DNA of 64,000 nt. Source: Clavulina sp. PMI_390 (lineage: Eukaryota > Basidiomycota > Agaricomycetes > Cantharellales > Hydnaceae). The position numbers and the translations under genes are program-made. Numbering within the stretch: the first letter of the stretch is position 1; every line of letters starts with the position of its first letter. The stretch covers positions 1 to 64,000 of the forward strand of contig WIDE01000078.1 of NCBI GenBank assembly GCA_015039315.1, written 5' to 3'. The notes below the pieces were generated by a model. It saw nothing but the letters and a program-made list of their open reading frames with translations. It did no database searches and was not told the DNA's origin. Positions 9,975 through 21,336 of this stretch are shown piece after piece.

Positions 9975-12260
9975 ATGGAGGTGGCAACTGGCTCGCAGAC
10001 CAGCATGGTCCCGGTCTTCGTGATCGTGCTAGTGGTTTCAGTCCTCATGTTGAATCATTTGTGGACGAAGGACCATGATCGACGATACTTCCCTGGCCCT
10101 CCCGCAACACCAATCATTGGACATCTTCGACATCTTTCTCTCTCCACTGAGAATCCCCATCTATACTACGGTGAACTAAATAAGAAATATGGTATGTTCC
10201 GAGGCGTTGGGTGTACTCGATAGTTGACGCGCAAGTCTGATGCTGCTGGCAGGAAGTATTGTACGGCTCAACGCATTGGATCGTCAAATCATTCTCCTTG
10301 GAAGCTGGCAGGAAGTATTGTACGGCTCAACGCATTGGATCGTCAAATCATTCTCCTTGGAAGCTATGAAGTAGCCAATGACCTGCTCTCGAAACGTGGG
10401 GCCATCTACTCAGACCGACCAGACCTTATTATCGTCAACCATTAGTGAGCCTTAGATCCGTGCTGAGCAGATAGAGACTTCAGACTCATCCACGTGGATC
10501 AGAAGCTCCGGACTACAGGATATCCTAACAATGTGCCAGTACAACGCTTATTTCAAGGAGCAACGGCGACTGTACCATGCCCACCTTGGGAAAGAGTCCT
10601 CACAGATCCTGTATTCTGCAGATATTGAGGCAGAAGCACGATCATGGGTCCTTGAGAGTCTGAACGCAGGGGAGCCCACAGAGTACCACCGGTAAGTTCG
10701 CAACAATTACAGTTTCCTTATGCTCTTTCTAACATATCATCTCTCAAGTACGCTACAGAAAAGTTTCCTAAACTCCATTTATGGGATCAAGATCACGAAA
10801 GATCGGGAAGAGGTGCGTGGTATCATCATGGGATTGTGCGATTCACTCATATCATTTGAATAGACACTTCAAGCTTCTATCGAGTCTACCCGCACGGCGG
10901 CGGCGGCTGTGGTCCCTGGTCGTTTCATGGTCAACCTCTTCCCATGGTGTACGTATTTTTCCCCCGCATCCAAGCTCACACAGGAAGCTGACCAAAAGCT
11001 GGATAGTGAGGCACTTCCCAGAATGGCTCCCTGGGATGGGCTGGGTTGAGGAAGCCAGGGAATACAAGAGGATCCTTCGCAGAATGGTAGAACCTCCCTT
11101 TGAGGAAGTTCGTGAAGCAGAGGTTTGTCTTACTCTCCTCACCGGGTCAATACTGTTTGCTAAACTGCATGGCCGAAATTTGATAGGCGGTGGGCAAGGC
11201 GAAACCCTCATTCGTCCGATCCATGCTTCGTGACTTTACCAAGCTCGACAACTTTATGATAGCAAAAGCTGCTTCTGCTGCTAGTAAGTTCCCACTTTCC
11301 CATCTGTGCTCGTGGGGCCTATTGACGAACGGAAATCGACTTCTTGCATAGTTCATGCCGGCGCGGACACAACTAATTATTTTGTGCAATGGTTCATTTA
11401 CTGCATGATCGAATACCCTGAGGTCCAGCAGAAGGCTCAGGAAGAGATAGATCGAGTAGTCGGCCAGAACCGTCTTCCAACGTTTGAAGAGTGCGTTTTT
11501 ACGAGCTTTGTTCCGCTGCTTCTACTCGCTCACTCTGGCTAAACTTGTTCCAATTTCTGGATGCAGCTATCAACGCCTGCCATACCTCGAAGCTGTAGTA
11601 AAGGAGATTCTTCGCTGGCGCCCACCTGCCCCCATTGCCGTTCCCCATCTCCTGAATCAGGAAGATGTCTATCAAGGTCGTATAATCCCCAAAGACTCTG
11701 TCATTGTTGCGAACATCTGGTACGCCTCCAGCTTCACCCTTAACCACCGTCTACTCGCTGGATACTGAGACAAATTTCATGGCACTCATAGGGCAATGGC
11801 GATGGACCGCACCATCTATTACAAACCTGAACAATTCGACCCTGATCGCTTCGTCACTCCTGAACCTCCTATGGACCCAAGGCTATTCGTATTCGGCGTC
11901 GGCAGACGGTCAGTGGTCAAATAACCCTGCATCAGCCTCGTGCTCATATTCTCTTGATACTGCAGACTCTGCCCTGGAATCGATTACGCAGAGATTGTGT
12001 ACTTCGCAGCCCTCTCAACACTCCTCGCTACCGTCGACATCGTTAGAGCTCGTGACAAGAACGGCGACGAGATCCCCCTTCCTCCAGGTGGGCAAACCCG
12101 TGGAAAGCTGCTCGTGTAAGTGCATTTTCCAAACCTTTAACTCATTTCATTGCTTACATCGCCTCTGACATCTTTCCACAGTGGCCCCGTACCATTCGAG
12201 TACCAATTCAAGCCCCGCTCCGACGCAGCCATCAAATTGCTTCACACCGTAGTATCATAG
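9975..12260 (+). CDS. cytochrome P450 monooxygenase 2
   Basis: Spliced exons give a complete P450. They are the N-terminal anchor (VPVFVIVLVVSVLMLNHLW), hinge FPGPPATPIIGH, KEQRRLYHAHLGK (about 10560), NLFPW (about 10940), I-helix HAGADTTNYF (about 11355), ExxR helix KEILRWRP (about 11610), FDPDRF, and FGVGRR joined across an intron to LCPGIDYAE (heme cysteine near 11975). The tail is GPVPFEYQFKPRS and the stop is at 12258-12260. A 59-bp tandem duplication at 10246-10363 doubles the acceptor of the first intron, and only the downstream acceptor keeps the frame. Close paralogue of P450 3 near 45 kb (same PPATPIIGH...STENPHLYYGELNKKYG start). Convergent with the aldo-keto reductase that follows. 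Confidence 0.9.
10246..10363 (+). repeat. 59-bp perfect tandem duplication across a splice acceptor
   Basis: The unit starting CTGGCAGGAAGTATTGTACG occurs at 10246-10304 and again at 10305-10363 with no mismatch. It contains the intron's acceptor (CTGGCAG) and the first bases of exon 2 of P450 2. Because 59 is not a multiple of 3, use of the first acceptor shifts the frame and reaches TAG at 10372-10374. Use of the second gives the normal protein. Confidence 0.95.
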
Positions 12261-12400
12261 CCTCCTCCCTCATGTAACAGTGCAACTCAGGATATATACA
12301 TTTTCTTCAAGTGTTACCAGAACATCGACGCAGATCCTTATAATATACACATGGTATTTTTCCAGGAAATCAAGCACGAGTGAGATTTGATGTCGCATAT

Positions 12401-14000
12401 TCATTCGTCCTCGAAGATGTCCACGCCCCAGGACGCCGAAGGGTCAACGACACGTTGCTGGGGGTGAGACGTTGCGCTTTTCTGGATCTTGTCGAACGCC
12501 GCCTGCGGTAACTCAAAGACTAATGACGGAGATAGTCAGGAATCACTGGGCTATATGGCATGGGAGAGACTAGAGTAGGGTGCACATACCTTCAAAGTTC
12601 TCCTTGATCCTGGCCTCGTTCACGCTCTTCGGGAGGACGACGAGCTTTTGTTGATGGAGCCACGAGATGACAACCTGAGCAGGTGTAATCCCGAGCTCGG
12701 CAGCGACTTCCTTGATCTCTGGTACCTCGAGGCCCTTCTTAACTTGCGTGCTGGATCCTAGCGGCGAGTAAGCTTCGAGCAGGATGTCGTTCTCGTGGGC
12801 CCACGAGACTAGCTGAGGCTGCGGGTTGAACCAATTGAGCTCGACTTGGTTGATGGCGGGGTAATACTTGAGCGGGTTAGCTGTGAGGTTCGTCAATCGG
12901 CGGATGTTGAAGCTAAGCAGATATTAGCAACTATGAGTAGTCTGGCGAGCGAACCGAAAGGTGGTATAACATACTTGGAGACGCCAATGTTACGAATTTT
13001 CCCCTTGTCAACCATCTCCTCGAGCTTCTTCCAAGTGGGGTACGGATTCTCGGTCAGATCTCGGAGGAGCTTCCCAGATTGATCCTGGGCAACAGGCCCT
13101 ATACGAATAATTAGCAAGCTATCGAGAAAGAAAAGCGACTCGTCCGTACAGTGAATCAGGTACAAATCCAGGTAGGATGTTTGGAGTTTCTCCAGGGTGT
13201 CATCGAGAATCGGCTCGATGGCCTCTGGCTCGTGGAATTTATTCCAAAGCTACGATGCAGAAGGTTACAAGATGAGCTCTCGTGCAGACGAAGAAATCGG
13301 AGTAATTCGGACAATACCTTGCTCGTCAGCCAGAGCTTTTCTCGAGGGATGCCGCTCGCAGCAATAGCCTCTCCGACTTCGGCTTCGTTCCTGACATTAT
13401 TATTAGCCTGAAAATATCCAAAGAGCGAGCCATCATGTGCATAGAAGAGATTCTTACCCATAGGTCCAAGCACCGTCAATGTGACGATATCCCTAGGGAA
13501 CATGGGGAGGAATGAGCAAGGCGGAGGTCCTTAGAGGAGCTAACAAATTTTGCGCTTACAGCTCTCAGTGCGCTCGTGACAGCGGCGCCAACTTCACCCC
13601 GCCCCGCTTTCCACGTTCCGAGAGCGACGCTAGGAATAGAGTCTCCGCTCGGAAGAGTGTAATTCGTTCGACTCGACACCAGTCGACCCGCGGCGCTCGA
13701 CGTCGAGAGACCCTTCTGATACGCAGGTAGGCCTGCAGACTTGAAGCAGTGCCTCAAGGTCTGAGACGCGGGGCGCGCAAAACTCAGAACGAGCATGACA
13801 AATATAGCGACGATAAGGATGATACGACGCGGAAAGGTCGCTAGTGGTCCTGCTACACTATTACCACGCGCTCCCTCGCGAGCGGTTGTTTTGAGGTGAA
13901 GAGGGAGCTCTATGTCGTCGGTGAATTCCCGTTGCTCGCTGATAGGCTGTTTTTCGTCGATATGATTTGCCCCGTGTGAAGTCTGTGCTGCTACTGACAT
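12401..14000 (-). CDS. aldo-keto reductase with N-terminal membrane anchor
   Basis: NADPH-dependent carbonyl reductase fold. After splicing it reads GYRHIDGAWTYGNEAEVGEA, LWLTSK and YLDLYLIHW, which supply the Asp, Tyr, Lys and His of the active-site tetrad. Cofactor-end motifs AYSPLGSS and LPKSVNEARIKEN follow, and the tail is FELPQAAFDKIQ...GVDIFEDE with stop at 12401-12403. The first exon (from 14000) adds about 120 residues before the domain, including one strong membrane span (RRIILIVAIFVMLVLSFA). This is unusual for the family, whose members are mostly soluble. It could tether the enzyme to the ER near the P450s. Lies tail-to-tail with P450 2, with only 140 bases between stops. Confidence 0.9.
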
Positions 14001-14266
14001 GAACGCGATTCGCTTCTAAAATGATAAAGGAAAATTTGGTCAACATAGCGGCCTACCAACTTGGTGGATAGTCTTACTGAGCTACGCTAGAGGTGATGGG
14101 TGCGCGCAATCGGAGGACTGACAAGCGCAACTTGAACACCGATCGCTCACGGTCACGATTCCCACGATTATGTTCAAGTCCGGCAAAACTTGTGCCTGCT
14201 CGACCCGAGTCCCCGTCGCCACGCCGCGCCACAAAAATAGCCACACTGAAGCACGGCAAAAAGGTA

Positions 14267-14357
14267 TGATTCGTGCAGGGCTCGAACCTGCGACCTTCAG
14301 TGCACAACTGGATAAGATCCTGTTAGACTGGCGCGCTACCAACTGCGCCAACGAATC
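14267..14357 (-). tRNA. intron-containing tRNA, probably tRNA-Val (AAC)
   Basis: On the minus strand the acceptor stem GATTCGT pairs with ACGAATC, the D-stem is GCGC/GCGC around AGTTGGTA, and the T-arm is GCAGG-TTCGAGC-CCTGC with discriminator A. The anticodon loop reads CTAACA followed by an 18-nt insertion (14296-14313 region) placed just after position 37, the usual tRNA intron site. Removing it leaves 73 nt. The loop gives anticodon AAC (valine). The C27-A43 pair is a mismatch, and the body is not a textbook Val tRNA, so the isotype is less sure than the tRNA call. Confidence 0.8.
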
Positions 14358-14745
14358 CCGATGACTGAACAGCGGATTATACCAATATAGTCTTTTCAGC
14401 TTCTCAACCTTCTTCGATCTGAAGATAATATCAGAGGCCCCATCTGTGTTATACAAATTCTTGTATTCTGATGGTTTCAAGTACGCAGATGTGTCGTTTT
14501 CCCTTCGGGACGAGCAACTACTTCACGGTATTGCATAGCCACACCTAAAACTAGGTAATCGACCATAATACCATAAGGCTGACGATTATCCTTGTGAATA
14601 CCTGCAGCGCTCAGAGGCGAAAAAATTTTGATGAATGTAGAGGCTGCTGATATCCATCCTCAATCGGTCAGTGCTTGAACCGGCTGGTGATTGTTTTGGC
14701 AGCTCTGGATCCCAGCTATCCCAGCGGTTATAGGAGAGATGCAAG
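14358..14745. other. spacer between tRNA and URM1
   Basis: About 390 bases. It probably holds the 3' untranslated region of URM1; I see no gene in it. Confidence 0.4.
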
Positions 14746-15285
14746 CTAACCACCATGCAGTGTCGATATGAATACTATCTCGTCGTTTGGTACAAGTACA
14801 TGGTCGCCCTCGTCCTCGAGCTCCCAATCGGTATCGTTGATGAGCACCAAGATTCCTGGACGTCTGTGGCAAATCAGTTTAGTAACAGAATAATGACAGA
14901 GAAGCACGTTAATACTAACACGGTGTCATTTTCTATAAATAATTCTACTCGCTCCTTGAGCAGATTGTCTCGAATCCAGTGGATGAGGAACGCCACATCT
15001 GACGGCCGCCCATCAGGTGTTTGTGGAGGTAGTTTTATTGTATGCTCTCGGACATTTCCGAAGAGCAGTTCCGCTCCTCCCCTGTAGAGATGGAATTTGT
15101 AGGATAGAGAATCAAAGAAAACAATCAGTACATCCCATCGTGTATCGTCCAAAAACTTAGAGCCAAGGATTGAGAATTCACCCAAACACCAATCGGATCG
15201 GAAGCGTTTGCGCCGAGGCATTTGATGCAAGAGATGTGTCCAGTGATGCTGGAGCCGCCGTTTCAACAACTGCAGCAGAGGCCAT
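14746..15285 (-). CDS. URM1: ubiquitin-related modifier 1
   Basis: Sulfur carrier for thiolation of tRNA wobble uridine and a protein modifier (urmylation), acting in the cytosol with the E1-like UBA4. Three exons join in frame: 15285-15182, 15081-14920 and 14863-14746. They encode about 127 residues with [51 protein letters not shown] and the C-terminal [11 protein letters not shown]. The terminal di-glycine is intact. The N-terminus is about 25 residues longer than in yeast and Ala/Ser-rich. The ATG at 15283-15285 is the first in frame that joins exon 1 to the domain. Confidence 0.93.
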
Positions 15286-15522
15286 CTTGGATCGGGTCAT
15301 CAGACTCAGAGCGATTCCCTTGTTGACTTGTTGGCACGTGACTTTTCTACAGGTTCCGAAAAAGCTGTGCCACCGCGCCAACTCTGCACGGACGCCTGCG
15401 GGACTGTGCTCTTGTTCTCTTTACGCCTTTACGACTTACCACGACACAGCTTGGACCCTTTCCCTTCAGAATCCCTACACAATCTACTGAGTTAAAGTGA
15501 CAGCTCTGCAATAAACTCTCAA

Positions 15523-17078
15523 TGGCTACTCGAGCTCCTCCCGACGGTAGGTTGTTTACTTAGCCTCGGCATCAGAAGCTGCCCGCCCTCGGCGCCAAGT
15601 CCACTTGTCTGACGCTATACTGCCATGGTCATCTGTACGCCCACTGGAATACCATAGCCCCTCCTCCATCCTACGCTGTCATCTCAAGAGTGTACAGACA
15701 CTCGCTACGGCCAGTTGTACGTCATCCCCGTTACGGCGCCGGCGATAGTGCGTGTAGTCAACGTCTCAACCACATTCCACCCTATAGGTTCTCTCAACTG
15801 CTGTAGTATCAGCGGCATATGCAGCACTATGGTAAGCCGGGATATAATCTTTATGTTTGACGAGCAAAGGGGCGCTGACATATCATATGTACGATCGAAC
15901 AGGGGAGGGTCTGCGTTCCACGACATCCACTATGACAATTCTGGTAGGCAGCCATTTGAAACGATCGACTTGCTCGCCCTTTTCTCACTTACGTCCTTTA
16001 GTTGTCAATTCGATTGGAACATTTGATCTCATCATCGGTATCATCTACATGGCGGTACTCGTTTTTGAGCTCTTCGGCGCGTTCTCTGCTTGGAAGGCAC
16101 GCCACCTCTCTTCCAATTCATTCAAGAGCTCTGATCTGACTTGCTCTTATGCTAACAGGAACGAGCAGCCCTCGTCAGGACATACTCTCTTCTTGGTCTT
16201 CTATCGATTCTTCTGGTGGGAGCCGCAGAAATGATCCGAATCGTCATCCATTTCAAATACAAGGTGAGCTGGCATTCGATTGCACACTGACTTTTGCAAG
16301 CATTGAAAGCCTCTATTATTTTGCAGAGTACTATCATTAATAACTGCATCTCAATCGCGACCTCATCCACAAATAGCTGCCCAGATGTTCGTTTACTGCG
16401 CTCGTTTCGCTCGAAGAGTTGACCAGCTGACCCGATTATGCCCTTTAGAACAGCGAATACTGCTTTGATCCTCCCCTGAATTCCGGCGACGCGAACAACT
16501 GTGCGTCTCATTTCTATGTCACTAGTGATTTCAAAACTCACGCAGCCTAATGCTTCCTACTGTCTACAGGGTGCAACTCCCATTTCAACAAGGGCTCGTT
16601 TAGCGATATCGTCTGGTTCCTCATCGCCATCGCCGTAGCCTGCGTGTTCAACTTTGTCGCCTGGGGCTACCTCCACCAACTTCTCAGCGTCGGTAGGCGT
16701 CTCGAGGCAGGTGCAGGCGTCGGGCCCGCAGAAGGCCACATCGGTAATCGCTCAGACCACATCGGCCTACAGACATACGCACCGAGGTACCAGCCTCCAA
16801 ACTACCCTCCTCCTTCAGCTGGGATGCCAAGGGACTCGGCAGACGAGGAGAGCGCGCTGCATGGGATCGGAGGAGGACATGGCCATGATGATGTGCCCAA
16901 GTATGATGGGTACAACGCGGCTGATTTCGTGGGGAAGGGTGGAGCTGATGAGAAGGCGCCGGAGTATGAGTATGCGACGCGGAATGATAAGAAGGGTGAC
17001 GATGAGGATAAGGAAGACCTAGGTGCCCATGGACCGAGGGTGAATCAGCAGAACACTGGGACAAACCCATTCAGGTAG
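15523..17078 (+). CDS. multi-pass membrane protein with acidic Gly/Pro-rich tail, unknown function
   Basis: Exons on the plus strand encode several membrane spans. One is FDLIIGIIYMAVLVFELFGA (about 16025). The next is RTYSLLGLLSILLVGAAEMI within a cleanly spliced exon at 16160-16261. Then comes a lumenal segment NNCISIATSS and a last span DIVWFLIAIAVACVFNFVAW (about 16600). A hydrophilic tail of about 130 residues is rich in Pro, Gly, Asp and His (YQPPNYPPPSAGMPRD) and stops at 17076-17078. The 5' exons between 15523 and 15950 are unclear; ATG at 15523 followed by a short exon is my guess. The shape suggests a four-span fungal membrane protein, but I do not recognise the family. Confidence 0.65.
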
Positions 17079-17653
17079 TACTCGAGTAGGAATTGATAAT
17101 CCACCTCTCCTCCCTCCCTCATGATGGTCCATGCGATTTGGCGGACTTAGCTCTACCTCCCAATCTCCTGGCCAGTCAATCTGGGCCCATGTCTCGGTCA
17201 ATGATATGCTGGACTATGCTCATCGTGCTGCTTCCGTTCTGAAATCTTGTTGTATTCTCATTTGTCGTTATCACGCTCAATCGGACAACTTTTCTTGAAA
17301 TCATTCGCCAGCCATCGCGTGGAAGTACGTCTCAGACAGGTTCAAAGGGATTTGGTGGGTCCAACAGCAAGCCGGCGTACGACTAAGGCATTATCTTGAC
17401 GGGACAGCTCAAAGTAAGATGCAAGGTTCAGACAATATGTGAGTTTGTAGGAGACAAGTCCCCGACATGGATTCATGCGTGCATGGGTTGGATGTAAGGC
17501 AAGGTGATGGATTACATGGAAGCATGGCAATCGTTCAATAGCAGCACACCGACGACAAAGATGTGAGGAGGATCGGAGGGGGTGCGAGAAGCGAATAAAA
17601 GTGAAGGGCGGCAAAAGTAGTAATAGGATTGGGAGGAGATAGCGGAGGGGAGT
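17079..17653. other. convergent 3' region
   Basis: About 575 bases between the stops of the membrane protein gene (+) and the eL34 gene (-). No gene seen; both 3' untranslated regions should lie here. Confidence 0.45.
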
Positions 17654-18287
17654 TTACTTCTTGCCGGGCTTGCTCGCCTGCTTGATCACCTTCTTCACGA
17701 TCTTTGCCTCCTCAACGAGGAACGCACGGACGACACTGGAGGGCACGAGAGTAAGGGTAAAGAGTGATGGGAAAGATGAGCAATCACTTCAGCCATATAC
17801 CATGACAATCAAGCACTTACCGCTCCCGGACGCAAGCACCGCACCGGCTCCCACCGTATGCCCGTCGGACAGTCTTTTGGCGCTTGGAGATGGTGGCATA
17901 TTCGCGGGGACGGAGAGCAGGGACCTGTGAGTTGAAATCGAGTAGGCACAAAGATTGTCGAATGGTCGATCATCCACCGCGATGGATCGAAGCAGAGGAT
18001 TGGCGTATTTTGGGAGTTTTGTTGAGCGATTAGGGTGCATAATAGGAAACAAGAAGATATCGAGTGTGGTCAGCGTTCCCAGTTATGGTGGAATGCAAAG
18101 GTAGGATGCATCTGAACCACAAACGTACACCAGGGAGCTTGAGTTCGCAGTCACCGCATTTTGGTGCAGTAGCGAGCTTTTTGATATGGTGGTAGACAAC
18201 CTTGCCACCAGGGGTCTTCACCACCCTCCTACGGCTGGAGGTGGTGTTGTAGGACTGGCGCTTGCGGAGGGTAACACGCTGGGCCAT
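17654..18287 (-). CDS. RPL34: 60S ribosomal protein L34 (eL34)
   Basis: Component of the large cytosolic ribosomal subunit. Exon 1 encodes MAQRVTLRKRQSYNTTSSRR, then VVYHHIKKLATAPKCGDCE. After an intron the middle exon gives REYATISKRQKTVRRAYGG and CGACVRER. The last exon ends EEAKIVKKVIKQASKPGKK with stop at 17654-17656. The CGDC and CGAC pairs are the zinc-binding cysteines of the family, and length and termini are as expected. Introns near 17735-17820 and 17930-18130 are inferred. Confidence 0.95.
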
Positions 18288-18956
18288 TTCTCTAAGGACA
18301 AAGTAGAATCGCAGAGCGGAACAAAAGCAGATAGGCGTTAATTTCCAGGTCCCAAGCAAGCAGAATGTCGTGAGGTTGGCAACTGACGATGCTAAGAAGG
18401 AGAGAGGGAAGTTAGAGCGACGACGGGAGCTTGACTATTGGGCCGGCAGGTTCCGCCTTGCCAGTTCTCAACTGTGGTCACGTGTAGCTCGATTAAGCGC
18501 CACCCAACTGAGCACTCCAGATTGGCTGTGGCTCAATATCATTCCGGCCCTTTGTGCGAAGAGGCGTCGCTTAATACCTGCTAGCATCGCCGTCTACTAT
18601 TGTCTTTATGACTCATCTGAGCGCGACAGTCATCAGTGTCGACGACGCCTCTCCCCTCGAAGTGCCACTGATCCCCACGCCTAGGCATGACTCATCACGA
18701 TTTGTCCGCGAACCAAAAGCATGTTCCACGATCAGACGTCTCGTTGCTTGTATTCAGATAGCGGGTGAGGAGACAGATATTCAAGCTTATGATGCGCAAG
18801 AGAGGTGAATAATCGGACCACGTCGATAAATAAGATAACTCGTGAAGAAATGGTGCGGACCAGCCAATCAAATTTGAAGGACGCCCTTTGTACGAAGGAA
18901 CTGTGATGAATATGATACAAGAGAGAAACACACATCAGATGAGAAGGAGGGATAAG
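18288..18956. promoter_or_regulatory. upstream region of eL34
   Basis: About 670 bases holding the eL34 promoter and the 3' flank of the next minus-strand gene. A 66-codon plus frame at 18608-18808 has no motif. Confidence 0.4.
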
Positions 18957-20495
18957 TTAGGAAAGTTGACCGATGCTCAGGTGTTCGCGAGGGGATGGAG
19001 CAGGAGAAACTCGAGGAATGGGAGCAGAAATAATAGGCCGACAGTCTGCAACCGTATTCCTACGGCTTCGTCCAAACTTGAGCGCACCAAGGAGCTTTCC
19101 CCTTATCGTGGCAGTCGAGCCGGGTCCATCCGCACTCGGCGACAGAGGGGGAGAGGTGATAGCTTGATGCTGGAAATGTTGCTCGGAATGGGTGCGTCTG
19201 CCAAAGAATCTCCGCTTGCGAGGAGTTGGCGGTGGAGATAGAGCACCACGTCTCAAATCCTCCTCGGGGCAGTCCCTAGCTACCAGCATCTGAAAGTGAG
19301 ACTCACGGTCAGGCGTCGGGACCGGGGGAAGAACACTCAAGCGGCTATGGAACGAGCCACCAACACTACTACCAGTGGCGCTTGTTGTGCGAGCAAGGAA
19401 AAGCCGGGGGCCACGACGGCGTGCTCCAATGTCAGTGGGAGTTTCGATTGACGAAAGAGGTTGTGCAGATGGCTCTTGGGGCGGAGGATGTCGAAACGTA
19501 TTTATCTTTGAGGCCCGCAAAGTATCTTGTTCTCTATCCAAAGCCGTTTCATCCAGCGTACGACTTCTTGGACGAACACCAATTGACAAAAATGCAGGTA
19601 AACCAGATATCTGGCCCATAGTCGAGATAAAAGGAACCATGGAGGGGGGAATCCAGACACAGGGGGCCGTAGAGGTAGAAGGGGCGTCGAAACTTGCGAT
19701 ACTCCCACCAAAACTTGATGCAGTCGCAGATGGTCGTATTGTAGCATTGTCAGTCCCGGAAAACTTGCGCTTTTGTAGGATATCAGAGCTGTATGGGGAT
19801 GGAATAGACGCTGTTGTTTGAGCCGGGGTAGAGATGAGTCTCGTCCGCGGCTTAGGATCCGTCCGCCCGAGTTGGAGAGTAGTGATACTGAGGCACGTCG
19901 CATTTAGGGGCGATCGAGCAAGATGCACAGGATCCCGTCTCCAAATCTCGAACCCTCCTTCTTCACTGACCCAAGCACCGCCATTCTGAGGAGAGAGGCG
20001 AGCGAGTGAGGCAGGCGAGGGATATGTGGCCACGCCGAAGAGTTCTTCATCTTGGGATACGAAGGAGATCAAGGTAGTATCCGATGCTACGGGTGTTCCG
20101 GTCTCTCGACGACTTTTGCGGCCGATACTACCAGCCACAGACATCTCGTCCCCGAATTCGCCCTCGACGACGGTCTGAGATAAGAGCGAGGTCTCTCCAA
20201 GAGAATAATTCTTCCCAGGGTCCATATCAGTTTTGGATCGGCTGGTCCGAAGTTCGCCGGCATTCTCAATCCCAATCCACAACCCGTTTGACATAACAGC
20301 ATAAGGTTTACCAGCTTCCCAATCAACAGAGTCCTTCAGCTGATCATTCGAAGGTGGAGTGGTTTCCTTAGCAGAGGAAGAAACTTGAAAGCTATCGCTG
20401 AATAGTATCCCCCGCCGCTTTCGAGTGCGAGAATCAGCGGCGACAGACGCGCTGCGTGGGCGAGTAAAGGCGGAAGCAAGAGTGGTGGAAGCCAT
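18957..20495 (-). CDS. uncharacterised 512-residue low-complexity protein
   Basis: A single uninterrupted frame with ATG at 20493-20495, much longer than chance would give. The product is rich in Ser, Thr, Pro and Arg, with basic runs (RTRKRRGILF, RKRRFFGRRT) and Ser-Pro clusters (SPPPTPRKRR, SPPLSPSAD). It has no signal peptide or membrane span. A short ordered stretch, WEAGKPYAVMSNGLWIGIEN, lies near residue 60. It looks like a largely disordered, phosphorylatable regulatory protein. I do not recognise a domain and assign no function. Confidence 0.8.
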   Translation of the reverse strand: MASTTLASAFTRPRSASVAADSRTRKRRGILFSDSFQVSSSAKETTPPSNDQLKDSVDWEAGKPYAVMSNGLWIGIENAGELRTSRSKTDMDPGKNYSLGETSLLSQTVVEGEFGDEMSVAGSIGRKSRRETGTPVASDTTLISFVSQDEELFGVATYPSPASLARLSPQNGGAWVSEEGGFEIWRRDPVHLARSPLNATCLSITTLQLGRTDPKPRTRLISTPAQTTASIPSPYSSDILQKRKFSGTDNATIRPSATASSFGGSIASFDAPSTSTAPCVWIPPSMVPFISTMGQISGLPAFLSIGVRPRSRTLDETALDREQDTLRASKINTFRHPPPQEPSAQPLSSIETPTDIGARRRGPRLFLARTTSATGSSVGGSFHSRLSVLPPVPTPDRESHFQMLVARDCPEEDLRRGALSPPPTPRKRRFFGRRTHSEQHFQHQAITSPPLSPSADGPGSTATIRGKLLGALKFGRSRRNTVADCRPIISAPIPRVSPAPSPREHLSIGQLS

Positions 20496-21336
20496 ATGTG
20501 GTCGAGAGATGGAAGTAGGTAGCGAGAGCTGTAGGAGTCGCCTCCCTTATGTATTCCTCTGACTTCCGTGCCCTTTGTCTAGTCCGACCACACCAACCAC
20601 ATTGCTCTGTTCCATCGCGTCTTTGTCACTTCGTGCTCATGGTCGTCAATCTAGACAAAGCCTGTGTATGGTGAGTCAGCCCTGATGGCCGATAGCCATG
20701 GACGTGGTCTCCCAGGGTCCAAAAGTAGCTCTGCCAGGCGTGATCAGATACCTGGATGGCCAGATTCACCGCCACATGTAGAGACGATCATCGACGGCGC
20801 AGAAATTCATCGAAGATAGCTACCTAGAAGAAAGCCTCCCTCAATAGCGTACGTTGTGGCAGAAAATCTATCTTCGAATAGTCAGCCAAGTGTTCACCTA
20901 TCTCGGTCAATTGTTCGTCGTGGCAGCATTCCCACGCTTTTCTCAAAACAATCACTCTGCAGTAAGCGGATACGAGGAGCCCTAATTGTAAGCTATAGAG
21001 TGATCCAACTTGCAAAGAGGGTTTTTTGAGGCGTGAATGAAAGATGTATTACGTAAAAAATTAAATGGAACGTATAATTGCTACATCTGGTGAGACATGG
21101 TCACTAGTGGAAAATACAACTACAAAGTCTTGAACGATGACCGCGATGGTAATCGCTAAGGGCTATTGATACAATCAAGGCCTAACAATCGGGAGAAGGA
21201 TGAGAAGAGTATGGGAGAATCGACTCTTGCGAGTTGTTCTTCGCGAAAGAAGAGCGGAAAGGAAGGAGTATTTGGAAGCCCGAGAAACGGAATGTGACGC
21301 AATAAAGAAGCACGGTCGGGATGATTGGAGACTCAA
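20496..21336. other. intergenic, no gene seen
   Basis: About 840 bases. The first part should hold the promoter of the 512-residue protein gene; the part next to 21337 is the 3' flank of the LPMO gene. Small frames lack motifs. Confidence 0.4.

Noticed and set aside
18608..18808. 66-codon plus frame upstream of eL34
   Set aside because: Short, no motif, and most of it lies in an expected promoter region.
19375..19821. 148-codon plus frame
   Set aside because: Antisense shadow of the 512-residue protein gene.
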